Below are positions 16,920-25,336 of a DNA stretch of 64,000 bases, piece after piece. Position 1 is the first letter of the stretch; each line of letters opens with the position of its first letter. A program made the translations under genes and the position numbers. Under the pieces are notes generated by a model. That model saw only the letters and a program-made list of their open reading frames with translations, made no database searches and had not been told where the DNA came from. The stretch lies in NCBI RefSeq assembly GCF_024228675.1, contig NZ_CP100464.1, positions 62,001 to 126,000 on the forward strand. The letters are read 5' to 3'. The stretch comes from Salinigranum marinum (lineage in GTDB: Archaea > Halobacteriota > Halobacteria > Halobacteriales > Haloferacaceae).

Positions 16920-19220
16920 ATGAGTCAGAAAAACGATCCAGCTGGCCTTCCGGAAACGGTCGAGTACCCACCCCTCCCAAACATTTACCGAGCGTTTGCT
17001 GCTGGGGCCTCCCCTTATGCTATTCTGACCGAAACGATCGATAACTCGATTGACTTTGTGAGACGTCAGGCATTAGATGGTGCAAAATATCCAGATTCAC
17101 TCGAGGTTTCTATTGAATATGTCGTTGAGGCGGATGAGAATGCAGCAGAAAAACAAGATATTGGTGACTATTCAGCTACTAATCACCAGACACATGGCAA
17201 AATCGTTATTACGGACAACGCGGGGGGTGTCCCGCCGAATCAGCTAGCGAAATTTTTCCAACTAGGTCATACTGACGCCCCACCGGAAGGAATCGGCCGC
17301 TTCGGGGTCGGTGCGAAGCGGTTGATCGGTATCGGAGACCGGATTAAATACGAATCCCATGCGAATGGGTACCAGATTGCTGCTGGATTCGAGGTTGATG
17401 CTCGAGATCTCGAATCGCCCGACAACACAGTGTCCGATAATGAGGTATACAGCTCTGAAGTCTACGAGGTTGAGGATCTTGACGAGGGCCATACGCGGAT
17501 TATTGTCGAAGACTTAAATAAAAACGCGTGGGCGAATTTACTGGGTCGGAATGAAGAAGGGGAGATCGATCGTTCGGCCTCCGATTCACTGTGGCGGCTC
17601 GGTGAAACGTACGAACATTTCTTGGCTGATGGTATTTCAGTGAGTGCCCCGACGAGTTCGGATGACCGGCAGATCGATTTCGATCTTGAATGGAGCGATC
17701 CAGAGCACGATGTCCCCGTTGAGGCACCCGAAGCGATCGAACTCAGCCGGTTGCCCTTCGATGGTCTCCACCCACGACGGTATGCACACATGCCGTTTGC
17801 GAACAGTGATGAGGTCTCTATCGAGGAGGCCCTTCGAGTGGATATCACGGTCGGGCTGATGCCCGCGTCCGATCCCGAGAACGCAGGCCTGACAGTCACG
17901 ATGAACAATCGGAACGTCTTGTTCCGTGATACCGATAACGACCTCTTTTCATCTCGTTTCCTGGGTAAATTCCGCGAATCACAGGGGCATGGGCGACTCC
18001 ACTGTGTAATCGAACTGTACGGTCCCGCAGAGGACATGCCGTGGTCGGATACGAAAAACGGGCTGGACGGGACTCAGGATATCACCGATCACCTCCTGAA
18101 CATCGCAGAAAACGCGCTCTCGGAATACCGTCGTCAAAATTATGAAAATCTTCCAAAATGGATCCTTGCGGCGTATGGCGGTCAATGGCTATCTCGGTAT
18201 GATGGCGATGTGCTCGCAGAGATACCAGACGGAGTCGAGGAAATCGACAAATCAGGCTCCAAAATCAACAGTCCGCGGTTCAATAGTAAACCCGGTGTCA
18301 GTAAGCGGAACAAGTATTATCGGCTGTACCCCGAACGCGACGAACTGATCAAAACAGTCCGACTGCATACCGAGCTTCGTATTCAGTCGCGAGAGAGTAT
18401 CTCAAAGAAGGCTCTTCCTGCGTACGATCGGTATTTTGAGGTTGAACAGGCCGATTCGTCGACTGAGTTTGTCGAGGTTGAGGACGCTCCGAAGATTGAC
18501 GAGTTTGAGATTCCGACGGACTCGGACGAGCCTCTTGTGCTAATCGCGAATCTCGAGGACCTCGCCGCCAGGCACGCAAACGAAGGTCGCACTCTGACCG
18601 AGGAGACGAAGGGAGTCCCCGACTGGATTCTCCCACGGTATCACGTACTGTTAGAGAATATGGGCTTATCTCCGGACAACGCCACGTCGATCGATCAATT
18701 CGATTTCCTTGACTGGCAGGCACCGCCTTCTTCCTCGGAAGGACCGAGCGACGACACTGAGACGGATGGTGCGAACTCAATCGATGGAAGTCAGACCTCG
18801 AAAGCAACGGCTGCCCCGGCTACGGGAACCCCAACAGAAAGGGATACCATAACTCGATCAGGGCGACAGACATCGAACGAACGTCAACGTCGAGTAGAAG
18901 ATTTTGATAAAACTGATCAAGTTGAATTCCAGAGGACGTTCGAATCGGGAGACACGACAGGCGTTGATGTGGCGTCGTCGGATGAGCAGATACCTCCTGC
19001 CTCGACCTCACAGCCGCATCTTGACGAAAGTGATCTCTCTGAACTGCGAGAGGCGTTGGGAATGGATGACGATGCAACTGGGGATGAACTGCTTGCGGCC
19101 ACGCTTGAAGCACTTGAGGAACGAGAGCATCTCCGTGAGAGTCTCCAGCAACTCAGCGAAGTAGTGAACTTGGAGAGACTGTTAGATAATCCACCGGAAC
19201 TTTCCGATTCAAAGGAATAA
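16920..19220 (+). CDS. MORC-like GHKL ATPase
   Basis: A 766-aa protein. The GHKL ATP-binding site is complete: ETIDNSID (residues 38-45, with catalytic E and Mg-binding N), ITDNAGGVPPNQL near 100 and GIGRFGVGAKRLIGIG near 123. Next comes an S5-like domain (about 255-390, with ITVGLMPASDPENAGLTVTMNNRNVLFRD). The middle is basic, and after about residue 590 the chain is Ser/Thr/Asp-rich with a C-terminal coiled coil (LREALGMDDDATGDELLAATLEALEEREHLRES). This order is that of MORC/Hsp90-like ATPases found in bacterial and archaeal defence islands, where they are thought to clamp DNA. It has its own AT-rich promoter region. A defence role is inferred from family and neighbourhood. Confidence 0.75.
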   Translation: MSQKNDPAGLPETVEYPPLPNIYRAFAAGASPYAILTETIDNSIDFVRRQALDGAKYPDSLEVSIEYVVEADENAAEKQDIGDYSATNHQTHGKIVITDNAGGVPPNQLAKFFQLGHTDAPPEGIGRFGVGAKRLIGIGDRIKYESHANGYQIAAGFEVDARDLESPDNTVSDNEVYSSEVYEVEDLDEGHTRIIVEDLNKNAWANLLGRNEEGEIDRSASDSLWRLGETYEHFLADGISVSAPTSSDDRQIDFDLEWSDPEHDVPVEAPEAIELSRLPFDGLHPRRYAHMPFANSDEVSIEEALRVDITVGLMPASDPENAGLTVTMNNRNVLFRDTDNDLFSSRFLGKFRESQGHGRLHCVIELYGPAEDMPWSDTKNGLDGTQDITDHLLNIAENALSEYRRQNYENLPKWILAAYGGQWLSRYDGDVLAEIPDGVEEIDKSGSKINSPRFNSKPGVSKRNKYYRLYPERDELIKTVRLHTELRIQSRESISKKALPAYDRYFEVEQADSSTEFVEVEDAPKIDEFEIPTDSDEPLVLIANLEDLAARHANEGRTLTEETKGVPDWILPRYHVLLENMGLSPDNATSIDQFDFLDWQAPPSSSEGPSDDTETDGANSIDGSQTSKATAAPATGTPTERDTITRSGRQTSNERQRRVEDFDKTDQVEFQRTFESGDTTGVDVASSDEQIPPASTSQPHLDESDLSELREALGMDDDATGDELLAATLEALEEREHLRESLQQLSEVVNLERLLDNPPELSDSKE

Positions 19221-19285
19221 GTCGTACTATTTCGTGTTAGTTGTCGAACGAGACCGCGAGCGCTGAAGAGAATGAACCCGCGAGG

Positions 19286-19310
19286 CGGTGTACTCCTTGC
19301 AAGTACACCG
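19286..19310. other. Perfect 9-bp inverted repeat
   Basis: CGGTGTACT (19286-19294) and AGTACACCG (19302-19310) are separated by seven bases. The repeat lies 65 bases after the GHKL ATPase stop and before the convergent membrane gene. It may be a terminator hairpin or a regulator site; no T-run follows it directly. Confidence 0.4.
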
Positions 19311-19442
19311 TAGGGTGCGCAACAATAGAGACTGAGCCTCGAGCTGGGCACGGCTCTACTCAATTTGTACTGGCTATTCACAACTCTGATAGATGAGCCG
19401 AAGTCTCTACTTAGCTCAGTTTCTCTAAAAAAGTTCCACGAA

Positions 19443-19946
19443 TTATACGGAGGCAAAGACAGTAGCGAAGACGGTGAAGAGCGTCCCTCCCATCGAGACG
19501 CTGATCATCGTCAGCCCGTACATCACGCCTCGATAGCCCCGAGATCGTGTCTGACCAGTTGGCCCACCAGCGCCCCAGAGAGCTGCGCCAAGGGAGAAGC
19601 ACGCCAACCCGAGGAACGAGAGCATCCCAGAGGCTGCTTGAGCGAGAGGGAGGAGGTCACCGGCACCTCCTGCCTCGTATGGCCATCTTGGTGGGAGAAA
19701 ATTCGACCCCGCCATCACATATCCGACGAGATCGTAGAACGAACCAAGCCCAAAGATTGCAACCAGCGCAGCGCACGATCCGATCACCATCCCTCGAAAT
19801 CTCGTCGAGCGACGTGTGTTTGCTCCGGCGGTCCAGTAGCCGATGATGCCCACGACCAGCGCACAGAGTGCGAGATATCTCGCGGTTAGTTCGGCAACCA
19901 CATAGAGTCGAAACGCGATATCAACGAACGCAGAGACAGACGGCAT
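19443..19946 (-). CDS. Four-helix membrane protein, pilin-like paralogue 2
   Basis: A 167-aa protein with four membrane helices, about residues 18-40, 50-77, 98-124 and 138-166. The first helix pair (LALCALVVGIIGYWTAG, Arg-rich loop, GMVIGSCAALVAIFGLGSFYDLVGYVMAG) aligns well by eye with the pairs of the proteins at 11139-11528 and 23655-23933. The second half looks like a diverged second copy of the same module. No cleavable signal peptide is obvious. The gene has the 15-bp palindrome 46 bases upstream of its ATG. It probably belongs to the secretion/conjugation apparatus. Confidence 0.55.
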   Translation of the reverse strand: MPSVSAFVDIAFRLYVVAELTARYLALCALVVGIIGYWTAGANTRRSTRFRGMVIGSCAALVAIFGLGSFYDLVGYVMAGSNFLPPRWPYEAGGAGDLLPLAQAASGMLSFLGLACFSLGAALWGAGGPTGQTRSRGYRGVMYGLTMISVSMGGTLFTVFATVFASV

Positions 19947-19991
19947 ATCGATGTCTCACACTTGTCTTGACTCATCATGTGTACTCTGGAA

Positions 19992-20006
19992 GTACGCACT
20001 GCGTAC
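19992..20006. promoter_or_regulatory. Palindrome copy 2 upstream of pilin-like paralogue 2
   Basis: GTACGCACTGCGTAC, identical to the site at 11587. It stands 46 bases before the start of the membrane gene ending at 19946 and 13 bases beyond the end of the GTPase gene. A flanking TGTACTCTGGAA resembles the ACTTCTGGAAGTA flank of copy 3, so the operator may extend beyond the 15 bases. Confidence 0.7.
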
Positions 20007-20018
20007 ACTCTGTTATTC

Positions 20019-21284
20019 TCAGTCGTCTTCTGTTCGAGCCTCGAGGGCTTCCTTCGCTTGGTCACGGAGGGAATTTGGTGAGACTGTTTCGTCATCAAAA
20101 AAGTAGCGCTCAGCAGATCTACCAAGAGCCCAGGTCGTCGTGAATGCAACACTGGCAGAAACAGCAGCCCCTGCGACCGGGACAAATTCGAATAGCGTTC
20201 GAGCGACCGAACGAGCAACGAAACCAGTGACTGCGGTGCCACCCATCGCACTCACATACTCCGTTGCTGTTTCTGCTTTGATTTCCCGGCACGAGAAACC
20301 TCCAATGAGTCCAATCAACATGAACTGAAGTCCGAGCAGTACAGGAAGGTCGGCAATTGGCGTCGGGGCCCCACCAATACCACCGGCTAATGTAGCAAAC
20401 CTATTCGTGGTACTACGTGAAAACTGTCGCATCAATTCTTCTCGTTTTTGTGCTTGAAAAAATTGAAGCTGGGCACTTTCTGGAAGATGGCTACCAAGCA
20501 TCCATGATAACGTTCGAACGTTCCAGTAAGGTTCTTGCAACAAGAATGTAGGCACAACTCCGATGTGTTCCTCAGAATTAAACTCGTAACCGTACAGCGG
20601 TTGCGTGGACTCGAATGGTTCTTTCGATTCTTCGCCGATGACTTCGGCTACGAAATCAAGATTTCGTTTTATTTTACCTGCAACCTCTGGGTGTTCTTCT
20701 GGGGGCCACTGGTTGGGAGCAGCATGGGTATCGACTTTATTCAGACAATAGAGAACCGGTGGGAATAACGACGGTCCAAACTCTGCTCGGAGTTTCTTGA
20801 CCGTGTCAAAGTCCTCTTTTCCAGCTCGGACTTGGTCGGGACTCATGACGTGAAGGATTACATCTGGGTCATACTCTTTTAGATCCTCTTTGACAAGTTC
20901 GACCGTATCTGCTGGCACATCACCGTCGGGCGAGACGCTCTCAAATAGACCACGAGAGTCGATTATGTCCCAACTTGCGTACCTTTCACCAAATGAAATA
21001 TGATACGGAGTGGATTTTGGCGTCGTCGGCTCGACAGAGTCAATTTCAGCAACCTTCTTGTTCGCTAGCGCGTTTATTAATGATGACTTCCCGACACCAG
21101 ATCGTCCCATAATGTACAGCACAGGCGCACGAGATTTGTCAATTAGATTTTCCATATCGGAAATTGCGGTTCCTATCGCTGTATCCATGAGATTCTTTGA
21201 ACGCTCGTCGCTCATCGGAGCAGCTTCGGCGATTTGTGAGAGTTGGTCGGTGAACCCACGGAATTTCTCGGGGTCAATAGCCAT
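20019..21284 (-). CDS. GTPase with C-terminal membrane domain (DUF697/YcjF-like)
   Basis: A 421-aa protein. The G domain has G1 GRSGVGKSSLIN near residues 59-70, a Thr-rich switch I (VEPTTPKSTPYH), G3 DSRGLF, and G4 NKVD near 190. From about residue 285 there is a helical, partly hydrophobic region (RFATLAGGIGGAPTPIADLPVLLGLQFMLIGLIGGF and FEFVPVAGAAVSASVAFTTTWALGRSAERYFF), the pattern of DUF697 proteins that insert in or bind membranes. Such GTPases act in membrane stress or, near defence genes, in dynamin-like membrane protection. The neighbours are cargo genes within the secretion region; the true role is unknown. Confidence 0.8.
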   Translation of the reverse strand: MAIDPEKFRGFTDQLSQIAEAAPMSDERSKNLMDTAIGTAISDMENLIDKSRAPVLYIMGRSGVGKSSLINALANKKVAEIDSVEPTTPKSTPYHISFGERYASWDIIDSRGLFESVSPDGDVPADTVELVKEDLKEYDPDVILHVMSPDQVRAGKEDFDTVKKLRAEFGPSLFPPVLYCLNKVDTHAAPNQWPPEEHPEVAGKIKRNLDFVAEVIGEESKEPFESTQPLYGYEFNSEEHIGVVPTFLLQEPYWNVRTLSWMLGSHLPESAQLQFFQAQKREELMRQFSRSTTNRFATLAGGIGGAPTPIADLPVLLGLQFMLIGLIGGFSCREIKAETATEYVSAMGGTAVTGFVARSVARTLFEFVPVAGAAVSASVAFTTTWALGRSAERYFFDDETVSPNSLRDQAKEALEARTEDD

Positions 21285-21373
21285 ATCCTTAGCCAGATGA
21301 ATATCTTCAAAAATCTATTCCTCTCATTATCATCTGGGAGTTCAAGCAGCTCAGATCACTATACTCAAGCAAC

Positions 21374-23668
21374 TCAACCCTGACGTCGATGAAAGATCCG
21401 TATCCAGAACATCGCGAAAACTCCTAGCGCAAGCCACTCAGTGAATAGCGCTACGTTCGAGACGGCATCGTTCAGATACCCGACGATCTGGATGGCTCCT
21501 ACAACTATGGGCTTAGTTGAGACAGCAAGCGCCTGCGTGCTCAGGTAATACCGGTCAGTGCTCGCACGCCAATCGTCACCTTGGAACCGCGCTCGGACGA
21601 TCGGGTTCGTGATTTCGGCCGTTGCGGTGCCGCTTGAATCGGTCGTCACGACTGAGGCCTGTGTCCCTTCGAGGTAGATTGAGCGGCCGCTAATTGGGGT
21701 ACCGAACTCGTCGCGGAGGGAAATCTCCGCGGTACTGGCTGCGTCGTCGATGGTCACGTTGAGAACGGACCGCTCATACCGAGTGACGGTCTGCGTCGTC
21801 TCAATCGGGAAGCCCCATACGTCGATCGCCCCTACGGAGACAGATTCACCAGTCACGGTGTCGGTGCTCTTGAGGATGCCCGCGTACTGGTCGTACAGCG
21901 GACTTGGTTCCGTGTTCTCCGTCGCAACGATCGTGTCGGGTAGCGGTGTGGCCGCGACCGATCCAGTCTCGACGACGTGAGTGGTCTCCCACCAGATGTG
22001 TTGTGCCGCGGATTGTTCCGCCTGCACTTCGACTGTCGCTGGACTCATCCGGTATCGGAGCATCACTGGATACCGTGCCCCAACCGAGTGTGAGGCGTTC
22101 AGCTCAGATGTTCTCTCGCGAGTCCGTTCCTGCACGTGTGTATTCCGCGCGACTGAAAAGAACCGCCACGGAGCGGTCACGTACATCGTCTTCTCGCCGA
22201 TGTGAACCTCGACGTACTCCCACCCTGCAGTGCCGGCAGCAAGACCCTGCTCACCCGTCCAGGTGACCGCGACGATGTCCTCCCCGGGTCGGTCGAAGAC
22301 CCGCACGTCGATTTCGAGGTCATCAGAGTTGACCGTCTCGATTGGGACGGATCGATTGATCGTCATTGCCCGTGACTCCTGTTCGAGACGGTCCCATTCC
22401 GAGCATCGGCTGCTCGACACACCATAGTGTTTCTCCAGTTCGATCTCGATTCGCAACTGAGCGGTCATCGTATGCTCACCGACGGGGAGCGGTCGGGGCT
22501 CGGAGTCTGGCGAGGTGTGGTTGAGCGTCGTCCACTCTCCCGGTCCCCATCGCTGCATCCTGATATCGTCTGCAGTGACGTTCACCACCGAGGCGTTGGA
22601 ATCGATCAGCCGGTAGTCCGCCCACCGCGTGAGTGGATACGTACTATTGCCAATCGTACAGGAGTCGGATTCCGAGTAATCGGACGGGACCTCGATACGA
22701 TAGTCCCAGGGGACGTGGGTGTTCACTTGCCCGCTGTGGGTGACGTACCGACCTCGATACCAGACACCGGGAGTGACGTCGATGAATCCGACGTAGGCGT
22801 CACGGACCAGTGCGTGAGAGCCACTTCGCCAGACGAGCGATGTTGAGGCCCCGTCGACCGTGGTGAACACTTCGGTCCCGTTGTCTATCGGGACGATCGC
22901 TGTGTCCCGAGCAGTTGCCTCACTGGGTGCGAGTTCCGAATACCGGAGCAGGGAATGGACGATTTCTCGTTTCCGTTCAATGACCGTCTGATACTCGGCG
23001 GTGTGGACCAGTGCCGTCTCCGGGTTCGTGACGTTCAGCGTGTTCCCCGTCCGTTCGACCTTGGCATCGTAGATGGGGTCCCACCAGCCGTTCGGATTGC
23101 GAACTTCGACTGTATACTTGCCCTCAGAGTCTGTCGCTCGCGCGGAGTCAGCCCCGTAGATGGGGATGATTCGGAGCTCTCGCTGTCCCCACTTGCGATT
23201 CCACTCCTCGAGCGTATACCATCGATCCTGATACGGAACGGTGACTCGACCGTGGAGCCCCGTCTGATACATATCTGATTCAGTGGCGATGACGAGCGCG
23301 TCGCGGGGTCGGATGCTGTCGTCTTGGAGTTGGACAGGCTGTGTGACGACGGTCCGGTTGACCTCTCGAATAGCCCCGTTCTCGTATTCGTAGAGCAGGA
23401 CCGTACTCGAACCCCTTCCAGGGTCGACGTCGTTGCTGGCAAGCACCCGAAACGTCTCGTTGTAGATTCTGTCGACGCCCGGCTCCGGTGGTGGAACTCC
23501 TCCTTCGTCGGCTGCTGCGGTGACGAGGGCGCTCGTAACACACAGGATAATCACTCCGACGGTGACGATTCGCGAGAGTCGTTCAGACTGAAAGAGCCTC
23601 CAAAAGTTACGTCGAGGGGAGACAGAATCGGAGTCACTGACTCGCCGAGGAGTGTCACCCGAGGACAT
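21374..23668 (-). CDS. Large exported, membrane-anchored protein of the secretion region
   Basis: A 764-aa protein. A helix at about residues 33-53 (IVTVGVIILCVTSALVTAAADEG) exports the chain; the next 680 residues are rich in beta strands, Thr and Tyr and should lie outside the cell; a last membrane helix (LFTEWLALGVFAMFWIRI) anchors the C-terminus. Near residue 680 an Ig-like segment (ISLRDEFGTPISGRSIYLEGTQASVVTTDSSGTATAEI) resembles bacterial Big-type domains. The start overlaps the end of the pilin-like gene upstream by 14 bases, so the two are one operon. It may be the surface or adhesin part of the conjugation machine. I do not recognise a named family. Confidence 0.6.
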   Translation of the reverse strand: MSSGDTPRRVSDSDSVSPRRNFWRLFQSERLSRIVTVGVIILCVTSALVTAAADEGGVPPPEPGVDRIYNETFRVLASNDVDPGRGSSTVLLYEYENGAIREVNRTVVTQPVQLQDDSIRPRDALVIATESDMYQTGLHGRVTVPYQDRWYTLEEWNRKWGQRELRIIPIYGADSARATDSEGKYTVEVRNPNGWWDPIYDAKVERTGNTLNVTNPETALVHTAEYQTVIERKREIVHSLLRYSELAPSEATARDTAIVPIDNGTEVFTTVDGASTSLVWRSGSHALVRDAYVGFIDVTPGVWYRGRYVTHSGQVNTHVPWDYRIEVPSDYSESDSCTIGNSTYPLTRWADYRLIDSNASVVNVTADDIRMQRWGPGEWTTLNHTSPDSEPRPLPVGEHTMTAQLRIEIELEKHYGVSSSRCSEWDRLEQESRAMTINRSVPIETVNSDDLEIDVRVFDRPGEDIVAVTWTGEQGLAAGTAGWEYVEVHIGEKTMYVTAPWRFFSVARNTHVQERTRERTSELNASHSVGARYPVMLRYRMSPATVEVQAEQSAAQHIWWETTHVVETGSVAATPLPDTIVATENTEPSPLYDQYAGILKSTDTVTGESVSVGAIDVWGFPIETTQTVTRYERSVLNVTIDDAASTAEISLRDEFGTPISGRSIYLEGTQASVVTTDSSGTATAEITNPIVRARFQGDDWRASTDRYYLSTQALAVSTKPIVVGAIQIVGYLNDAVSNVALFTEWLALGVFAMFWIRIFHRRQG

Positions 23669-23933
23669 AGGTCAGGAGGTCGAGGACGGCCGTCCACGCG
23701 GTTCCCACGACGAACAAGCCTCCACCTGAGAGAGTCATGCGACGTCCCCACGATCGGCGCTGCAGGCCGTGACTCCCCAGCCACGCTATCAGACCCAATA
23801 GGAACAGACAGAGGCCTGCGTACACGAACACTCGCGGGGTCCACTCTGGGAAATCAAGCATCGAGCTGAAATCGACGCTACCTTCGAGAAGAATTGTGGC
23901 TATCTGTGAACCGATGGTGGATTTCGGATTCAT
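23655..23933 (-). CDS. VirB2/TrbC-like two-helix membrane protein, paralogue 3
   Basis: A 92-aa protein from ATG 23933, chosen because a strong GGAGGTG ribosome site lies about six bases upstream. Helix 1 is VFVYAGLCLFLLGLIAWLGS, then an Arg-rich loop, then MTLSGGGLFVVGTAWTAVLDLLTYVLG. These match the helix pairs of the proteins at 11139-11528 and 19443-19946. It has no clear cleaved signal peptide. It is coupled by overlap to the large exported protein gene. A longer frame reaches to 24053, but it would put the start almost on the palindrome and has a basic, unlikely N-terminus. Confidence 0.6.
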   Translation of the reverse strand: MNPKSTIGSQIATILLEGSVDFSSMLDFPEWTPRVFVYAGLCLFLLGLIAWLGSHGLQRRSWGRRMTLSGGGLFVVGTAWTAVLDLLTYVLG

Positions 23934-24069
23934 AGGGTAGCACCTCCAGTCCTCGATGAGGGATACGATTCCTCGTGGAGTGGTTGACGAGGACGCTCGA
24001 TAACGATCATCTGCGCTGAGCGAGGACACCGGCCGACAAAACGACTCCAACATTGCGCGAGACGTACGT

Positions 24070-24084
24070 GTACGCAGTGCGTAC
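24070..24084. promoter_or_regulatory. Palindrome copy 3 between the divergent secretion operons
   Basis: GTACGCAGTGCGTAC is the reverse complement of copies 1 and 2. It lies between the minus-strand pilin-like operon (start 23933) and the plus-strand VirB4 operon (first ORF at 24143). A single regulator bound here could control both directions. An ACTTCTGGAAGTA palindrome follows at about 24100-24112. Confidence 0.7.
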
Positions 24085-24142
24085 TGGTGCGTAGTACGTA
24101 CTTCTGGAAGTAAGAAGTCACTCTACTGGCCAGAGTAGAGAG

Positions 24143-24283
24143 ATGAACCATCTTTCAGAACGACACGACCCGCTACTGTTCGCGGAGCGGGACGAGCTGC
24201 GCCAATGCATCAACCTGGTTTCGGTCGTGGCTGAGCTTGCCAGGTCTCGACCGAGTGCTATACTGCTGGTGAAAGATGCCTGA
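24143..24283 (+). CDS. Small first ORF of the VirB4 operon
   Basis: A 46-codon frame with GAGAG before its ATG, ending eight bases inside the next gene (ATGCCTGA). The sequence starts MNHLSERHDPLLFAERDEL and has no motif I recognise. Support comes from the tight overlap, which continues through the entire operon downstream to 33117. It may be a leader or a small structural protein. Confidence 0.5.
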   Translation: MNHLSERHDPLLFAERDELRQCINLVSVVAELARSRPSAILLVKDA

Positions 24284-24716
24284 GATCGAGATCCAGTTCG
24301 CCAGCCCAGAGGAGTACGAGTTGCTCCGGACCATCCGCGACAAGTACGGCGTCCTCTGGCGAGGGATGCTCATTCAGGGCGCAACGCAACTCGAGGGGGC
24401 ACGTCTCCCGCGAGCTCTCTCGCCGCACCACGAGCGATCCACTGACTCGTGTACCGCGGATCGAGGAGCCGGTGAGCCAATCTTTCAGGTGACCGATGAT
24501 GCGGCTGATGAGACCAAGTCTGTAACCTATCAGAGACGGCTCTCGGTGGATGAAGACGAGTCGAGTGGACCGGTCGACCACGGCGAGACGTCGTCTGAAG
24601 ACGGACGAACAGACTTCGATCTGAGTACGTCACGGAGCCAAGACCGCGATCTGGCCCCTAACTACGGAGATATCGACCCAGCATCTGATCCCGGACACCG
24701 GTGGGTGCTTGAGTGA
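24276..24716 (+). CDS. Small acidic protein with YGV-WRGMLIQGA motif, long form
   Basis: A 146-aa protein. The first 45 residues (EIEIQFASPEEYELLRTIRDKYGVLWRGMLIQGATQLE) form a strand plus two helices. The rest is acidic and probably disordered. The next gene encodes a short protein with the same motif, YGVNWRGMLIQGAERLE. The pattern might be a ribbon-helix-helix-like fold, but this is a guess. It belongs to the overlapping secretion operon. Confidence 0.6.
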   Translation: MPEIEIQFASPEEYELLRTIRDKYGVLWRGMLIQGATQLEGARLPRALSPHHERSTDSCTADRGAGEPIFQVTDDAADETKSVTYQRRLSVDEDESSGPVDHGETSSEDGRTDFDLSTSRSQDRDLAPNYGDIDPASDPGHRWVLE

Positions 24717-24718
24717 TT

Positions 24719-24895
24719 ATGAAGTCCACACGTATCGAAATCAACGACGACGACCAATTCGCCGTTCTCGAAGCGATTCGGACGTATTACGGCGTCAACT
24801 GGCGAGGGATGCTGATTCAGGGCGCTGAACGGCTCGAAGCCGGCCGGGTGTTTCCAAGCGAATTGGAATGCGACGCTCACGGGGAGGACAAGTGA
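24719..24895 (+). CDS. Small protein with YGV-WRGMLIQGA motif, short form
   Basis: A 58-aa protein from ATG 24719; a GTG two codons earlier (24713), overlapping the previous stop, is also possible. It is nearly all motif: STRIEINDDDQFAVLEAIRTYYGV, then NWRGMLIQGAERLE. It is a tandem paralogue of the protein before it, without the acidic tail. Its stop abuts the ATG of the next gene (TGAATG). The pair may be DNA-binding or assembly regulators of the operon; function unknown. Confidence 0.6.
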   Translation: MKSTRIEINDDDQFAVLEAIRTYYGVNWRGMLIQGAERLEAGRVFPSELECDAHGEDK

Positions 24896-25336
24896 ATGCC
24901 TGACCCGGTTCCGGTCGCGAGCAACCTGCTGGAATCGAAATTCCTCGGGTTCTCCGTCCGTCGCCTCGCCGAGTCGATGGCCTTCCCCGTCGCTCCCTGC
25001 GCACTCCTCTACACCATCGGGTTCCCGATTCTGGTCACGTTTCCCCTGTTCGTGATCGGTGTCGGCGTCGGCGCGCTGATATTCGTGAAGACACCGCCCG
25101 GTCAGCGTCCGCTCCGGTACGCACACGCGGTCGTTCGGTACCGCTCCAGCAGCAACGTCTACGTCTGGACGCCGTCGACAGCGCTCGAACACGGCCTCAC
25201 ACACGGGGCCCGTCAGGACGTCTGGCTTACCCAGCCTCCGCATCCAGGCCTCGCGTCCCCCACTCAGATCACGCATCGATCTCAGCCGGGAGCAACACCT
25301 CCTCGAGAGAAACGGAGGCCCGGTGATGGAGTCTAA
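24896..25336 (+). CDS. PrgI/VirB3-like membrane protein
   Basis: A 146-aa protein. Its N-terminal 90 residues follow the PrgI/VirB3 pattern: a start segment SNLLESKFLGFSVRRLAES, two adjoining membrane helices (MAFPVAPCALLYTIGFPILV and FPLFVIGVGVGALIFV), then KTPPGQRPLRYAHAVVRYRSSSNVYVW. PrgI/VirB3 proteins are encoded directly before VirB4 and bind it at the inner membrane, which is the arrangement here. The C-terminal 50 residues are polar and disordered. The gene overlaps the next by 11 bases. Confidence 0.65.
   Translation: MPDPVPVASNLLESKFLGFSVRRLAESMAFPVAPCALLYTIGFPILVTFPLFVIGVGVGALIFVKTPPGQRPLRYAHAVVRYRSSSNVYVWTPSTALEHGLTHGARQDVWLTQPPHPGLASPTQITHRSQPGATPPREKRRPGDGV

Noticed and set aside
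23934-24053. Longer form of pilin-like paralogue 3
   Set aside because: The added 40 residues are basic and Cys/Ser-rich, and a GGAGGTG site is placed for the ATG at 23933.
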